Below, one piece after another: positions 53,947-64,000 of a stretch of 64,000 nt of DNA (position 1 is the stretch's first letter; each line of letters opens with the position of its first letter). The notes below the pieces were generated by a model, which was given only the letters and a program-made list of their open reading frames with translations, had not been told where the DNA came from and did no database searches. The stretch lies in the NCBI GenBank assembly GCA_020465985.1, contig JAANYP010001207.1, positions 33,668 through 97,667 of the forward strand, in the 5' to 3' direction. This stretch comes from Centrapalus pauciflorus. Its lineage: Eukaryota > Streptophyta > Magnoliopsida > Asterales > Asteraceae. Both the position numbers and the translations under genes were made by a program.

Positions 53947-54751
53947 TCACGCATCTTGGTAGGCGCCAATCGATAAGGCGTGCGAGCAATAGGCACCGCT
54001 GCGGGAACTCAGGTCGATCCGAAACTCGACCTGTCGATCAGGTGGCAGACCTGACAACTCATCAGGATACACATCTGGGAAATCTTTGACCACTGGCACG
54101 TCGTCGACCTCCCTCTTATCCTTCTTCGCATCCACCACATAAGTTAAATACGTGGTGCATTCATTCGCCATATATCTCTGTGCCCGCGCCATAGACACGA
54201 TACTCACATCTCCTCGACGCCTCTCCCCGTACACAGTCGCTGACTCTGACTCTGAAATAGGGATCCGAATCATCTTCTTAGAACAAAAGATATCTGCCTG
54301 GCGCGCTGTCAGCCAATCCATGCCGATAATCTCACCGAAACTACTAATCTCTATAGGCATCAGGTCTACAAAAATCAATGACCATTTATCTCTTACACAC
54401 AATCTCTATAAACTCGACTTACTAATACTCTACTACCATCTACTCGTTCAACAATCACAGGAATAGACAACTCAGATAAGGGCACTGTAACCCACAAAAG
54501 GATGCAGAAACATATGAGCGATCAGATCTCGAATCAATTAAAATGAAGGCATGTAGTCCGTTAAGGATAAACATACCAGATACAACATCAGGCGACTCCC
54601 TCGCCTGCTCAGCCGTAGCCTGGAAAACTCTGCCCCTGTACCTTGGTGCTCCACCTCCCCCGCGAGGCGCCGATGATGACCCCGAAACTCCGGCCCCACT
54701 CGAAGTCGACCCTGGAAACCCTACCCCTAGGCTCAGACAATCCTGCGACAT
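53947..54751 (-). pseudogene. Ty3/gypsy aspartic protease region (element J)
   Basis: Minus strand: VVSGMFILNGLHAFILIDSRSDRSYVSASF, where the family has FDSGASHSFIS. The active-site Gly after Asp-Ser is Arg here, so the enzyme would be dead. After a break near 54430 come GMDWLTARQADIFC and the linker VVKDFPDVYPDELSGLPPDRQVEFRIDL, which leads into RT. The upstream part has Gly/Ser/Arg-rich gag-end sequence (PRGGGGAPRYRGRVFQ). Confidence 0.85.
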
Positions 54752-55234
54752 ATGGCCCGGCTTCCCACATCGGAAGCAAAGAGAGTCATGTGAAGTACAT
54801 GCAATGGTTGTGTGACCAAACTGGCCACATCTGAAGCATCAAAGGTGCACTAGGGCACATGGCCCTGCATGGCAGCGACGACACCACTGACAATCCTGCT
54901 CGATCGCTGCCAAGCTCCCAACTCCATAGCAGACGAAAAAGTGGGGTCACACAACATCCCCACAAACTCCCAAATATCCAGTCTCAAACCCTTGATGAAC
55001 ATACTGACCTTACAGTCCTCCGTAGCCACCTGATGTGGCGCAAACATGGCTCTATCAATAAATACATCAATGTACTCCTGTACAGACATGGATCCCTACT
55101 GAAGATGGATGAACGCCCGCTCTAGCTCTCTCCTCGTGTCCTGCGGACAATACTGCAACTCGAACTCAACTCTAAACTCCTCCTAGGTCATCAGATAGGC
55201 CTCATCAACCCCTCGAGCACTGACGGACCATCGT
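54752..55234 (-). pseudogene. Ty3/gypsy gag fragment (element J)
   Basis: Minus strand: MT*EEFRVEFELQYCPQD, GSMSVQEYIDVFIDRAMFAPHQVATEDCKVSMFIKGLRLDIWEFVG, the core of the gypsy gag (Retrotrans_gag) domain. Stops at about 55190 and 55094. The zinc knuckle is only a relic (54770-54850). The N-terminus is cut off at about 55234, where element K begins. Confidence 0.85.
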
Positions 55235-55798
55235 TGTGACCCGCCGATTTAGTCCTTAAATCCACTATTTAGCTAGAGAAGTAAGGGTCGAATCTACAGG
55301 GAGTGTGGTCATAATTAGGACTAGGTTATTAGCCTTATAAGTTTATTGAAAGCACTTAAATTGTGAATTTGTAGATTTGAATGATTTTTTTAGAGTAATG
55401 ATTTGCTATCGCTTTGTACCTAAAATTAATGGCAAAATAACTAACGTAGTAGATAAACAATCAAGAGACGAATAACCATTCACGGGATCACCACGGCGTA
55501 AGTATTACTCAATATAATTTCATGCAACGAACACACATACATAATCAATTGCGCTACTAAATTAATCAAATATGTATTAACCAATAACTCTCGGCATAGC
55601 GTATGCAATATTAGTACTTGTCTTAATCCCTAAGCTAATGGACTCGGCACAAATAATAGTACCATGATAAACTATCTTGCTTTTACCAATCAAAAAATAC
55701 AATCATAATCATAGTCGAATGCTTAGCATTTGGATACACATAATAGATCTCATTTAATACAAATACATCAAAGCATGAGAAATTAAAGTAGAGTAAAC
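55235..55798 (-). other. 3' end of element K, probable LTR sequence
   Basis: No gene. It begins (plus strand) TGTGACCCGCC right after J gag, consistent with an LTR end ...GGCGGGTCACA on the minus strand. I could not find a polypurine tract or second LTR copy, so the LTR is not delimited. Confidence 0.45.
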
Positions 55799-57081
55799 TT
55801 AGCCATAGATCCTTTGCATCGGAGGCGCGACAATCTCTTCCAGTTCGCCGACAGTGATCTGAAGATTGGTGAGCCAGTCTGAGTGACTTTGAAACAGTTT
55901 CGCATGTTTCTTTTGCTCCTCTTGCAACTTTTCAATATTCTACACCAATTCTTTGTTTGCATTTAGTATGCTACCCATCACATCCTTCAGAATGTTGATT
56001 TGAGATCTCATCAAGTCTTCGATTGTTACTTTTTTCCATGATCTTTCATCCTCTTCGTCGTCCATTTCCTTCTTAGCTTTCCCTTTGTTGTGGTGTCCTT
56101 CAGGGTAGTCGGGTACAATGAATGATATCATAGTTACTTTCGAGGTTTTAGGACAACGAATTTGATAGCCTAAATGGTTTTTCTCGAAAACTAGCCCTAA
56201 CAATGTGAGTCTAGTGAAACCAAATCTCGTTGGGGTTAAGGTGTTTAATTGGCAGTTATTCTGACACCGCTTTCTTAATAATAAATAGCTCAGTTAGCAT
56301 ACAACAGTATGGAAAATTCATCCCTTGACCTGGGAAACTACACTCCCACAGATTTTCCATTATTATGTACCCTAAGGATATGGTCGGGTATCCAGTCATT
56401 AAAGCATGCACTAACAGTATCTCTTGGGATCTAACAACAGTGGTGTCTTGATTTCTGGAAAGCAAGTTGAGGATAACAAACTTCCACAGCACCTTAGCTA
56501 GTGGACATAAGTCCCCTCTATTATAGTGGACATACTCTCTCGCCTCCTCGATTGACATTCCAAATACTGTGGCTAACATCCCATCCCATTTCTTAGAACA
56601 TCCACCAATTTGTCTCGCTCTACCCCCCTGAAGATCTAAAGATGACCAAAATTCCCTAGGGATTGGAATATCTGCGTCTATACCAAATTCCTCAAAAAGA
56701 ATTTTTCTAGATATAGACACTTTCTTGTTTCCTACTATTCTCGTGAGCTCAAAGTCATGGTCCTCTTCCTCTTCTTCTTTCCGAACAGTAGCGAACCACT
56801 ATTGGATCAAACTAGTATGTATATATAGAAGTTCCCATTGTATAGCTCTAGCCCATCCTAATCGCTCAAAACACTCTAATATTTCAAGTCAGGTGTTTTC
56901 AAAGTACGCTCTATGAAAAACTTAGGAGGTTTACCATTTTTTGTGTTCGGTGGAATTTCAGGGAACTCCGCACTGAGGGGTTTCTCAAAGCGGACATCCC
57001 TAGGGTCATGGGTTCTCATCCTAGGTTTTTGGGAAGTTCCAGTACGGTTACCGTTTGCATGGAACTGGGTTGACATATAAA
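55799..57081 (-). pseudogene. Athila ORF1-like gene after pol (element K)
   Basis: Minus strand ATG at 57081 (MSTQFHANGNRTGTSQKPRMR). Readable blocks: KFFIERTLKTPDLKY, a frameshift near 56885, LECFERLGWARAIQWELLYIH, an in-frame stop near 56800, RKEEEEEDHDFELTRIVGNKKVSIS, then an open stretch 56720-56256 with FGIDADIPIPREFWSSL and LWKFVILNLLSRNQDTTVVRSQEILLVHALMTG. The end carries a short coiled coil (NIEKLQEEQKKHAKLF) and stops at 55799; TAG at about 55937 interrupts it. The position after pol and the motif order match the Athila ORF known from other plants; its role is not established. At least one frameshift and several stops. Confidence 0.75.
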
Positions 57082-58068
57082 AATAATGCAAAGACAAAGG
57101 ATTATAAATATGGGGGTTTTTACGTAAATGATGCATGAAGATTTAAACACCCTTTTTCAATAATAAACAAACTAATCCTAAGTCTCACCAACAATGTGAG
57201 CCCAATCTAACCCTATCCAATGCATTAACTTTAATAATAAATAATTTAATAATAAAAACATAACATTTTACGACAAAAAGTTTCAAAATATAATAAATAC
57301 GGAAAAACCATAATTTTTACAAAAGTCTTGCAAAAATAATTTTAAATTAATTAATTGAATATTAGAAAATTATTAATAACCCTTTTTTTAATAAAAATCA
57401 TGTAACTCCCAAAACCTGATCCCATGCATGCATGATAAATCTATACAAAACAACTATAGAATGAAGTTAAAAGGGTTATAGGGAGTATACCTTGCTAATA
57501 AATGCGAAAACTAACGTCAGATTGAAGATTTGCCGTGAAAAAGATGAATTTTTAAAGGTTTTACTTAGAAATCGAAATTCGCGTTTCTGGAACTGGAATT
57601 AGGGTTTTGGAGTTATGGGGACGATCAATACTGTTTTTATAAAAATTTAAGCGCATCGGGCCGCAGGGCTGCGCCCCTCCCTCCCCCCGCGCCCAGACCT
57701 CTGGATTCGCGATCTGGGCCATGCACTGGTCTTGAAACCCTATCTGTTTAATTTTTTTATTTTTACGGGTATTCTCCCTAACTTACACTCGTTTTATCGA
57801 GTTAAAATAATTCTGTTACGTGCTTAAATTTTTATTTTCTAATGTGGGGTTTATTATTTTTTTAATTTAAAACCTAATTTCGAAAAGCAACTAAGTTCAG
57901 GAGGAAGAATCCTCCCCAACTTAATTGGGTACACACAAGTAACACAAATAAGCAAATAAACACACCTAAAACAATTTAATTAAAATAATCAAAATACTAT
58001 GGGTTGCCTCCCAGAAAGCGCTAAGTTTTACGTCTTCAGCCAGACGTACTGCTCCTAAACTAATTAAT
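57082..58068 (-). other. Element K spacer with Athila-type conserved block
   Basis: No gene. It has a purine tract on the minus strand (GGGGGGAGGGAGGGG, about 57676-57692) in a GC-rich patch, and GGGTTGCCTCCCAGAAAGCG at 58001-58020, a block I associate with Athila-type spacers. It ends with TTAAT (58064-58068), the left target duplication of solo LTR L. Confidence 0.6.
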
Positions 58069-60076
58069 TGTAACACCCTCCCCGAACCCGGAAATGCCAC
58101 GTCAATACAATACACAAGAGGCAATATCGCAATAACTCTATCGTGCGCATGTCACAGGATAAACTGGAATCACTGATAATTTAAAACTTTTATATAAACA
58201 TTATTAACACACAATCCGCTAATTACATAACCCAAAAGGTGCTAACTTAATCAGTACTGAACATATCATTACACAACACTAGCACAAAGCTTTCCCGATA
58301 ACTCCCGATCCCGGATCAACAAGAACAGCTACTAATCCTGTCACTGATACCCTGAACATGGAAGACTCAAATACGTAAGCTCGGAAGCTCGTGAGTACTC
58401 GAGGGTTAGACTCTGCACAATAAACACATAACATGCGTACACATAGCACATACACACAGCACAAACCCTAACTCTGTCTCTGGCAATCAACACCATAATG
58501 CAGGTATGAACACACAGCATGAGATCTGAAGCCCTGCACACAGAATCACTAAGGGGGGACCCTTCCCCAGCTAACAATCGTGTACACCGGTGGTTAGCCA
58601 CAACCCTGTAACACGGGCGCGAACCGGCTACAGGCCCTGCTGTGTATACACGCCCCAAGGACTGTTAGGGACAGTCAACCCGCGCGATCACACATCGCGA
58701 ATCACCGTCCGTATGGAACTCATCACGGACCCCGGACTGGATCTCATCTCATGCACATATATCACATATGTAAGAACAAAATCATACATGACGTCTACGT
58801 CCCAGTCTCGTACACAGTATAGCACAATATACACAAATAACACGATACAACTCGGAAAATGGAGCGCTCGTTTGAAAAAAGACTCGGGTACTCACCTGAT
58901 CAATCGATCCCAAACACTGAATTTATAATCTCCGACCCGACTCGTCTCACTGTCTGCTTGTCCCTGTAACACACGGATCCCAAAATGTTAATCTCAAATC
59001 CAACCGACACATAAACTCAACTCACAATAAATCAAACCAACCCCGACCCAAATAATTCTCAATCGAGTCCCAAAGACCCAACCGAAACACCACTCAATAA
59101 ATGACTCAACCAACTTCCGAAGACTCAATCAAAACCCGGCTCGAAAATCCCAAACGAAACCCGACTCCAAAACCCCCCATAACTAATCCCAGCTGAAAAC
59201 CCCGAAAATCCGATCAAAACCCGACTCACAATAGATCCGACCCAAAACAAACCCAACGGAACCCCGGAAGCTTAATTCAAACCCAACCCAACAATCCCAA
59301 ATAAAACCCAACCCCAAAAACCACCAAAACCGACCCCCAACAGCACCTGCCCAAGCCCAGCCCCTGGCCCCTCGAACGCGTCACGGCCCCCCTCCGAGCG
59401 CGCCACGCTTTCCTGCATCGCGACCACGCTCGCCCGAGCGCGGCCGCACTCCCTGCGCTTTTCCTCCTCCCCTGCTCGACATCCATGGCGGAACCAGGAG
59501 GGTTTTCACCTCCAAACTCAATTTTTAAGCCCCAAATACACAAGATTCACATATATATCAACCCACATAATTCCAGAAACAAACTTTTAGCATCACACAC
59601 ACATATCTCAAATTTTAGCAACCAAACCCATGATTTTCTTACCTTGGAGCTTCAAGAACATAAACAAGTGAAGAAGATGAGTTCCAGCCTCCAAATCAGT
59701 TCCAAACCTCCTTAGATGCTCTCCAAAATCACACGCACACATACACTATTACACACACTTCACACACTTAGGTTCCCAAATAAGGAAGGAAGGGAAAAAG
59801 AACGCACGTATATGTTTTCTCTATTTTCGGCGGTTCCGACCCGATAACCCGAACCCGATATCACAAATTTCACAATAAAAATCCACTTAACCCATTTGAA
59901 TCCACGAACCCAAATATATAATTAATCCACTAAATTAATTACCCGGAGACACGTAACTCGCAAACCCGACACGTATATATCCACTAATTGGGTTATTATT
60001 GGACCCACACAATAATAATTATTTAATTATCCACTAAAATAATTCCACGCAATTATTTCAAAAATGGGATGTTACA
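58069..60076 (-). mobile_element. Solo LTR L, gypsy type (2008 bp) with 5-bp target duplication
   Basis: Starts TGTAACACCCTCC and ends GGGATGTTACA. Flanked by TTAAT at 58064-58068 and 60077-60081. No internal sequence or primer site adjoins, so it is a solo LTR. The inside is C-rich with many CCCGACTC/CCCAACC repeats (58920-59340) and a GC-rich patch with GCGGCCGC (59390-59450) like the J LTR. Orientation is judged minus. Confidence 0.9.
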
Positions 60077-60084
60077 TTAATTAA

Positions 60085-61336
60085 CCTTAGGATCCTGTAG
60101 TCTGATGAGTTCAGATACTAGCATATTGTTGGTGGACCATTGAACATATAATTTAAGTCTATGTCAGTTTACTTTAAATGGCTCACCACCTTTTAGGTCT
60201 TGTATTTCTACCGCACCGTGTGGGTAGGTATTAGTTACAATATATGGACCTATCCATTTACTTTTTAATTTACCGGGAAATAGTCTAAGTCTTGCGAAAA
60301 CAACCAGACTTTATTTCCCTTAGTAAATATTTTATTTTTAATCATTCTGTCATGGAAAACTTTAGTTTTCTCTTTATAAATTCTTGTGCTTTCGTAGGAT
60401 TCTCTACGAATTTCTTCCAGTTCATTAAATTGGAATTTCCTATCAACACCTGCATCATGTAAATTAAAATTAGTGTTTTTGAATGCCCATAGAGCTTGAT
60501 GTTCTAATTCCACTGGGAGATGGCAAAGCTTACCATAAACAAGTCTAGATGGGGACATACCGATTGGTGTTTAAAATGCGGTTATGTATGCCCATAGAGC
60601 ATCCTCTAAATTTTGCGACCAATCTTTACGATTAGGTCCGACAGTCTTTTCAAGGATTCTCTTGATCTCTCTATTAGATATCTCGACTTGTCCGCTAGTT
60701 TGCGGAGGATAAGGAGTTGCTATTCTATGGTTAACTCCATACTGTTTAAGGAGTTTAGCAAAATGCCGATTATTAAATTGTGACCCTCCGTCACTGATGA
60801 TGGCCCTTTGGATACCGTGTCGTGCCAAGATATTTCTTTTAACAAATTTGCCCACAACCCGGTTATCATTAGTGCGTGTAGCTATTGCTTCCACCCATTT
60901 GGAAACATAATCTACTGCAACTAAGATGTACTCATATCCAAATGATTTAGGAAAGGGTCCCATAAAATCAATGCCCCATACATCAAATATTTTGACAATT
61001 AATATCGGGGTCATAGACATTTCATCTCTTTTTGCGATGCCACCAGTTTGCTGGAATCTTGTGCACCCATTAACAAACTCGTAGGCATCCTTAAATATTG
61101 TGGGCCAGAAAAACCCACACTGCAATATCCGGTGTGGAGTTTTTTTTTGCGCTGAAATGGCCACCGCATGCATATGCCTGGCAGTGTTTAAAAATATCCT
61201 CGTGTTCCGAGTTCGAGACACATCGTCTTATAATTTGATCTGCTGTCATTTTAAATAGATCAGGCTCATCCCAAGTGTATTGCCTTGTTTGAGCATAGAA
61301 ATATTTTCTCTGTTGTGAGTTCCAGGGTTCTGGCAA
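60085..61336 (-). pseudogene. Athila-type integrase (element K)
   Basis: Minus strand: zinc domain around CSNSEHEDIFKHCQAYACGGHFSAKK and CGFFWPTIFKDAYEFVNGCTRFQQTGGI; integrase core WGIDFMGPFPKSFGYEYILVAVDYVSKWVEA with the first Asp; ISDGGSQFNNRHF with the second; TSGQVEISNREIKRILEKTV with the Glu; then MSPSRLVYGKLCHLPVELEHQALWA and NELEEIRRESYESTRIYKEKTKVFHD, the Athila hallmark C-terminus, fading out at about 60085. Frame breaks near 61150 and 60565 and stops after 60265. Confidence 0.92.
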
Positions 61337-62001
61337 TCTTCCTGTTACGAAATAGTTAACTAGATTCGCAAACCAGGGAACTTTAGATACATATAATAAT
61401 TGTTCATCAGGGAAGGAGTCCCTGATTTGATCAGTGGAGTTTGTTGGGATTAACTGAAGCCTTGATAAATGATCGACAACAACATTTTCTGTTCCTTTTT
61501 ATCTTTAATTTCAAGGTTAAATTCTTGCAATAGAAGGATCCACAATCTAGGCTTGGCATCCTTCTTTGCCAATAAATGTCTTAAGGCACTGTGGTCTAGT
61601 ACACAATTACTTTTCCCCCTAAATATATGATCTGCATTTATCTAAGGCAAATACTACGGCTAGTAATTCTTTCTCTGTATGTAATTGATTTGTGCCTTAT
61701 TAAAGGTTTTACTTGCATAGTAAATCACCACTGGCTTTTTCTCAAATCTTTGTCCTAAAACAGCACCAACTGCATAGTCACTTGCATCGCCCATGATCTC
61801 AAACGGTTGAGACTAATCAGGAGATTGCAAAATTGGCGCATCAGTTAATTTTGATTTAAGCTTCTCAAATGCTTTCATACAAGCATCATCAAAATTAAAC
61901 ACGACACCTTTTGAAAGAAGATTGCATAACGGTCTTGAGGTCACACTGAAATCTTTAATGAATCGCCAATAAAAACCAGCGTGGCCTAAGAATGATCTTA
62001 T
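61337..62001 (-). pseudogene. Athila-type RNase H region (element K)
   Basis: Minus strand: GFYWRFIKDFSVTSRPLCNLL, ACMKAFEKLKSKLTDAPIL, MGDASDYAVGAVLGQRFEKKPVVIYYASKTFNKAQINY, then a break and LDHSALRHLLAKKDAKPRLWILLLQEFNLEIKDK. Several stops between 61720 and 61440. Confidence 0.88.
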
Positions 62002-62961
62002 TCATTTAACGTTGGAAGGGGGTGGAAGTGAGGAACTTAGTTGAACTTTCGCTTTATCTACCTCCATTCCTCTCTCAGACACAATGTGACCTAAGACTAC
62101 CCCTTCTTTTACCATAAAATGACTTTTCTCCCAACTTAACACTAAGTTGGTTTCAGTACATCTCTTTAGGACTTTTTCTAAATGTCCCAGACAATCTTCA
62201 AATGTTTTATCAAATATTGAGAAATCGTCCATAAATATTTCAAGAGAACCACCCACCATATGTGAAAAGATAGCCATCATACGTCGTTGGAATGTGGTGG
62301 GTGCATTACATAGTCCAAACGGCAACCTTCGGTAGGCAAATGTGCCATAGGGACAAGTAAATGTAGTTTTCTCTTGATCCTCAGGATGGATTGGGATTTG
62401 ATTATAACCGGAATATCCATCGAGGATACAGTAAAACTTCTGTCCTGCTAATTTTTCCATTATTTGATCTATAAATGGTAGCGGAAAATGATCTTTTGAA
62501 GTAGCAGCGTTAAGTTTTCTGTAATCTATACAAACTCTCCACCCAATTACAGGGCGAGTAGTTATCTTCTCTCATTCTTCAGTATTAATTACTGTAATTC
62601 CCGACTTCTTGGGTACAGTGTGGGTTGGACTTACCCACTTACTATCAGATATAGGATATATAATTCCAGCGTCTAACCATTTTAATACTTCCTTCTTAAC
62701 TACCTCTCTCAAATTAGGATTCAACCTCCTTTGTCCATCTCGAGCTGGTTTAGCTTCTGGATCAGTAATGATACGGTGCATACACAAAGTAAGACTGATT
62801 CCTTTTGAATCAGCTATCGTCCACCCTACTGCTTCTTTATATTTGACTAATACTTGCAGTAGAGCTTTTTTTTGCTCTTCAGTCAAATCTGATGAAATTA
62901 TGACAGGCAAAGTGTCATTCTGAAAAAAAGCATGTTTTAGATGAGATGGCAGCTCCTTCAA
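62002..62961 (-). pseudogene. Athila-type reverse transcriptase (element K)
   Basis: Minus strand: LTEEQKKALLQVLVKYKEAVGWTIADSKGISLTLCMHRI, EVVKKEVLKWLDAGIIYPISDSKWVSPTHTVPKKSG, a stop near 62570, WRVCIDYRKLNAATSKDHFPLPFIDQIMEKLAG, YSGYNQIPIHPEDQEKTTFTCPYGTFAYRRLPFGLCNAPTTFQ, the catalytic FMDDFSIFD (about 62220-62246), and VVLGHIVSERGMEVDKAKV. A single in-frame stop interrupts an otherwise well-kept RT. Confidence 0.93.
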
Positions 62962-64000
62962 TTCTAGAGCAGGTGGTTGTTCTATTGAACGTTTGGCTGA
63001 CTGAGGTAAATCAGTGGGTAATTTTCAGTCCTATGGGTCCATGGTGGTTGTTTCGACTCTAATGTGGATTCAATGACTACATTTAGCTTATCACACTCAG
63101 TAGGATTTAATTTGGCTAATTCATTTTCAGCAAAGAATAACTCAGAAGCATCTTTGGTGTTGACTAACGAACTATGCTGCTGCGCAAGTTCGTCCACCAT
63201 GTCTATAAGATAACATTTTGAATCAATAGTAGAGACACTTGAACCATTAAACACATTCAGTCTTAATTTCCTATTACCAAAGGCAATATCCACTGCTCTT
63301 GTCCTACAATTAATTTGTGCATTAATCGTGTCTGCCTAGGATAATAGCCGGTTGATTATCTCCTATTGAACTTTCAGTGTCCAGTACTAGGAAATCAACT
63401 TGATAGTGAAAATCTTCAACTTTTGCTATGACATCTGATAAAATACCTCTTGGACACTTGGTTGACCGATCTTCCAGTTGTAAGATAATATGAGCTGTCT
63501 GTAACTGACCCTAGATAATATTTTTCAAACAAGTTTCCAGGTAAAATATTAACACTAGCTCCAAGATCAAGCAATGTCTTCTTAATCTGCACATTTCCTA
63601 TTGTCACTGGAATCAATGGTGATCCAGGATCTTTCAACTTAATAGGTAAAGAACTAGAAACTACTGCACTCAACTGTTCAGTTAGATTGATCTGCTTTGG
63701 GAGCGAGACCTTATACTTTCTTTTCCGAGTACAGAGATCTTTCAAAATTTTGGCATAAGATGGAACCTGTTGAATGACCTTTATCAGAGGAATATTGATC
63801 TTAACTTGATTGAATAAGTCCCAAATATCCTCTGGTTGTGGGCCTCTTTTGCCATATGGAGAAGATTTTGGATTTTCTAAAGCAGCAAGATAAGGAGGAG
63901 GAATTGAAGTGTCCTGATTCTTATCCGCCTCCCCAACTTTGGGCGTTGGAATATCTGCTTTAATTGGCTCTAGAAAAGAAACTTTCTTAGGAACCTCCTT
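62962..64000 (-). pseudogene. Athila-type protease and gag-pol linker (element K)
   Basis: Minus strand, open from the window end (64000) to 63416: a linker with DIWDLFNQVKINIPLIKVIQQVPSYAKILKDL, then retropepsin PLIPVTIGNVQIKKTLLDLGASVNILPGNLFEKY, where the family has LCDLGASVNLMP; the catalytic Asp is present. A frameshift near 63440 and another break near 63300 precede the RT leader (63293-62982, ENELAKLNPTECDKLNVVIE). Partial at the window edge. Confidence 0.88.

Larger units (their letters stand above)
55235..64000 (-). mobile_element. Element K: Athila-type Ty3/gypsy element, 3' part
   Basis: Minus strand from the window end: protease, RT, RNase H, integrase (to about 60085), spacer, an Athila ORF1-like gene (57081-55799) and a 3' end at about 55235. 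Solo LTR L (58069-60076) is inserted between pol and that gene. K abuts the gag of J, into which it probably inserted. Gag and the 5' LTR are beyond the window. Confidence 0.82.

Noticed and set aside
57660..57730. GC-rich patch as a CpG-island promoter of a host gene
   Set aside because: Similar GC-rich patches occur in the J and L LTRs, and no host gene lies next to it; more likely element sequence.
59277..59543. GC-rich 88-codon open frame in solo LTR L
   Set aside because: GC-rich LTR patch with biased Arg/Gly/Ala composition and no domain; lies wholly inside a non-coding LTR.

Overview
The window is plant nuclear DNA, almost certainly intergenic heterochromatin of a eudicot and possibly an asterid. 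The lineage is inferred from the style of the retroelements, not from a host gene. I found no host gene, tRNA, rRNA or CRISPR array. Nearly all of the 64 kb can be read as LTR retrotransposons inserted into one another. Most copia elements resemble the Sirevirus (SIRE/Maximus) group: primer-binding sites match initiator tRNA-Met (TGGTATC...), polypurine tracts read GGGGGAG, and an extra long ORF (here ORF2) lies between pol and the 3' LTR. The gypsy elements are a chromodomain-bearing Tekay/Del type (J), two solo LTRs of that general type (S and L), and an Athila-type element (K).

Layout, plus strand, 1-22 kb: element A (window start to 6100; pol end, intact 1003-aa ORF2, 3' LTR) sits inside the pol gene of element B (6101-10985, decayed). 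B abuts a decayed ORF2 (11162-13619) whose polypurine tract leads into LTR E (13704-13972). That LTR is followed directly by a primer-binding site, leader and gag, so one LTR serves two internal regions. An inverted related LTR (I) follows at 16210-16524. Next is a second shared-LTR structure, with an ORF2 end at 18330-19115, LTR C at 19152-19817, then primer-binding site and gag.

Minus strand, 22-51 kb: element H (22039-27337 and 35951-40174) carries ORF2, an ORF2 leader intron and promoter-like sequence, and decayed pol and gag. Element D (27338-35950) is inserted in H between pol and ORF2 with a 5-bp duplication, cattt. D is rearranged: its outer LTRs differ at only about 5 of 664 positions, but inside it holds a third, inverted and more diverged LTR plus an inverted second copy of the pol-end/ORF2 region. 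Element F (40175-50615) is a decayed copia element. Its 5' LTR is split by solo LTR S (48191-50589, duplication attca).

Minus strand, 51-64 kb: decayed Tekay-like element J (LTR, chromodomain integrase, RT, protease, gag) is cut by Athila-like element K (55235 to window end). K contains solo LTR L (58069-60076, duplication ttaat) between its pol and its ORF1-like gene.

Three themes stand out. First, ORF2 of A and of H each appear to have their own TATA box, a short leader exon and a leader intron ending just before the ATG; D has a simpler promoter-like version. Second, each element family carries its own short dyad-symmetric motif repeated many times in LTR, leader or ORF2 intron (TTCGAA, AAGTTC/GAACTT, GAATTCGG, ACTCGA, GGTTTCGGTA, CAAGCTGCTAG). 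Third, the N-terminal part of ORF2 has a similar residue pattern in three copia families and perhaps in the Athila ORF. Apart from A ORF2 and the short pol ends of A and D, every coding region is broken by stops, frameshifts or deletions.
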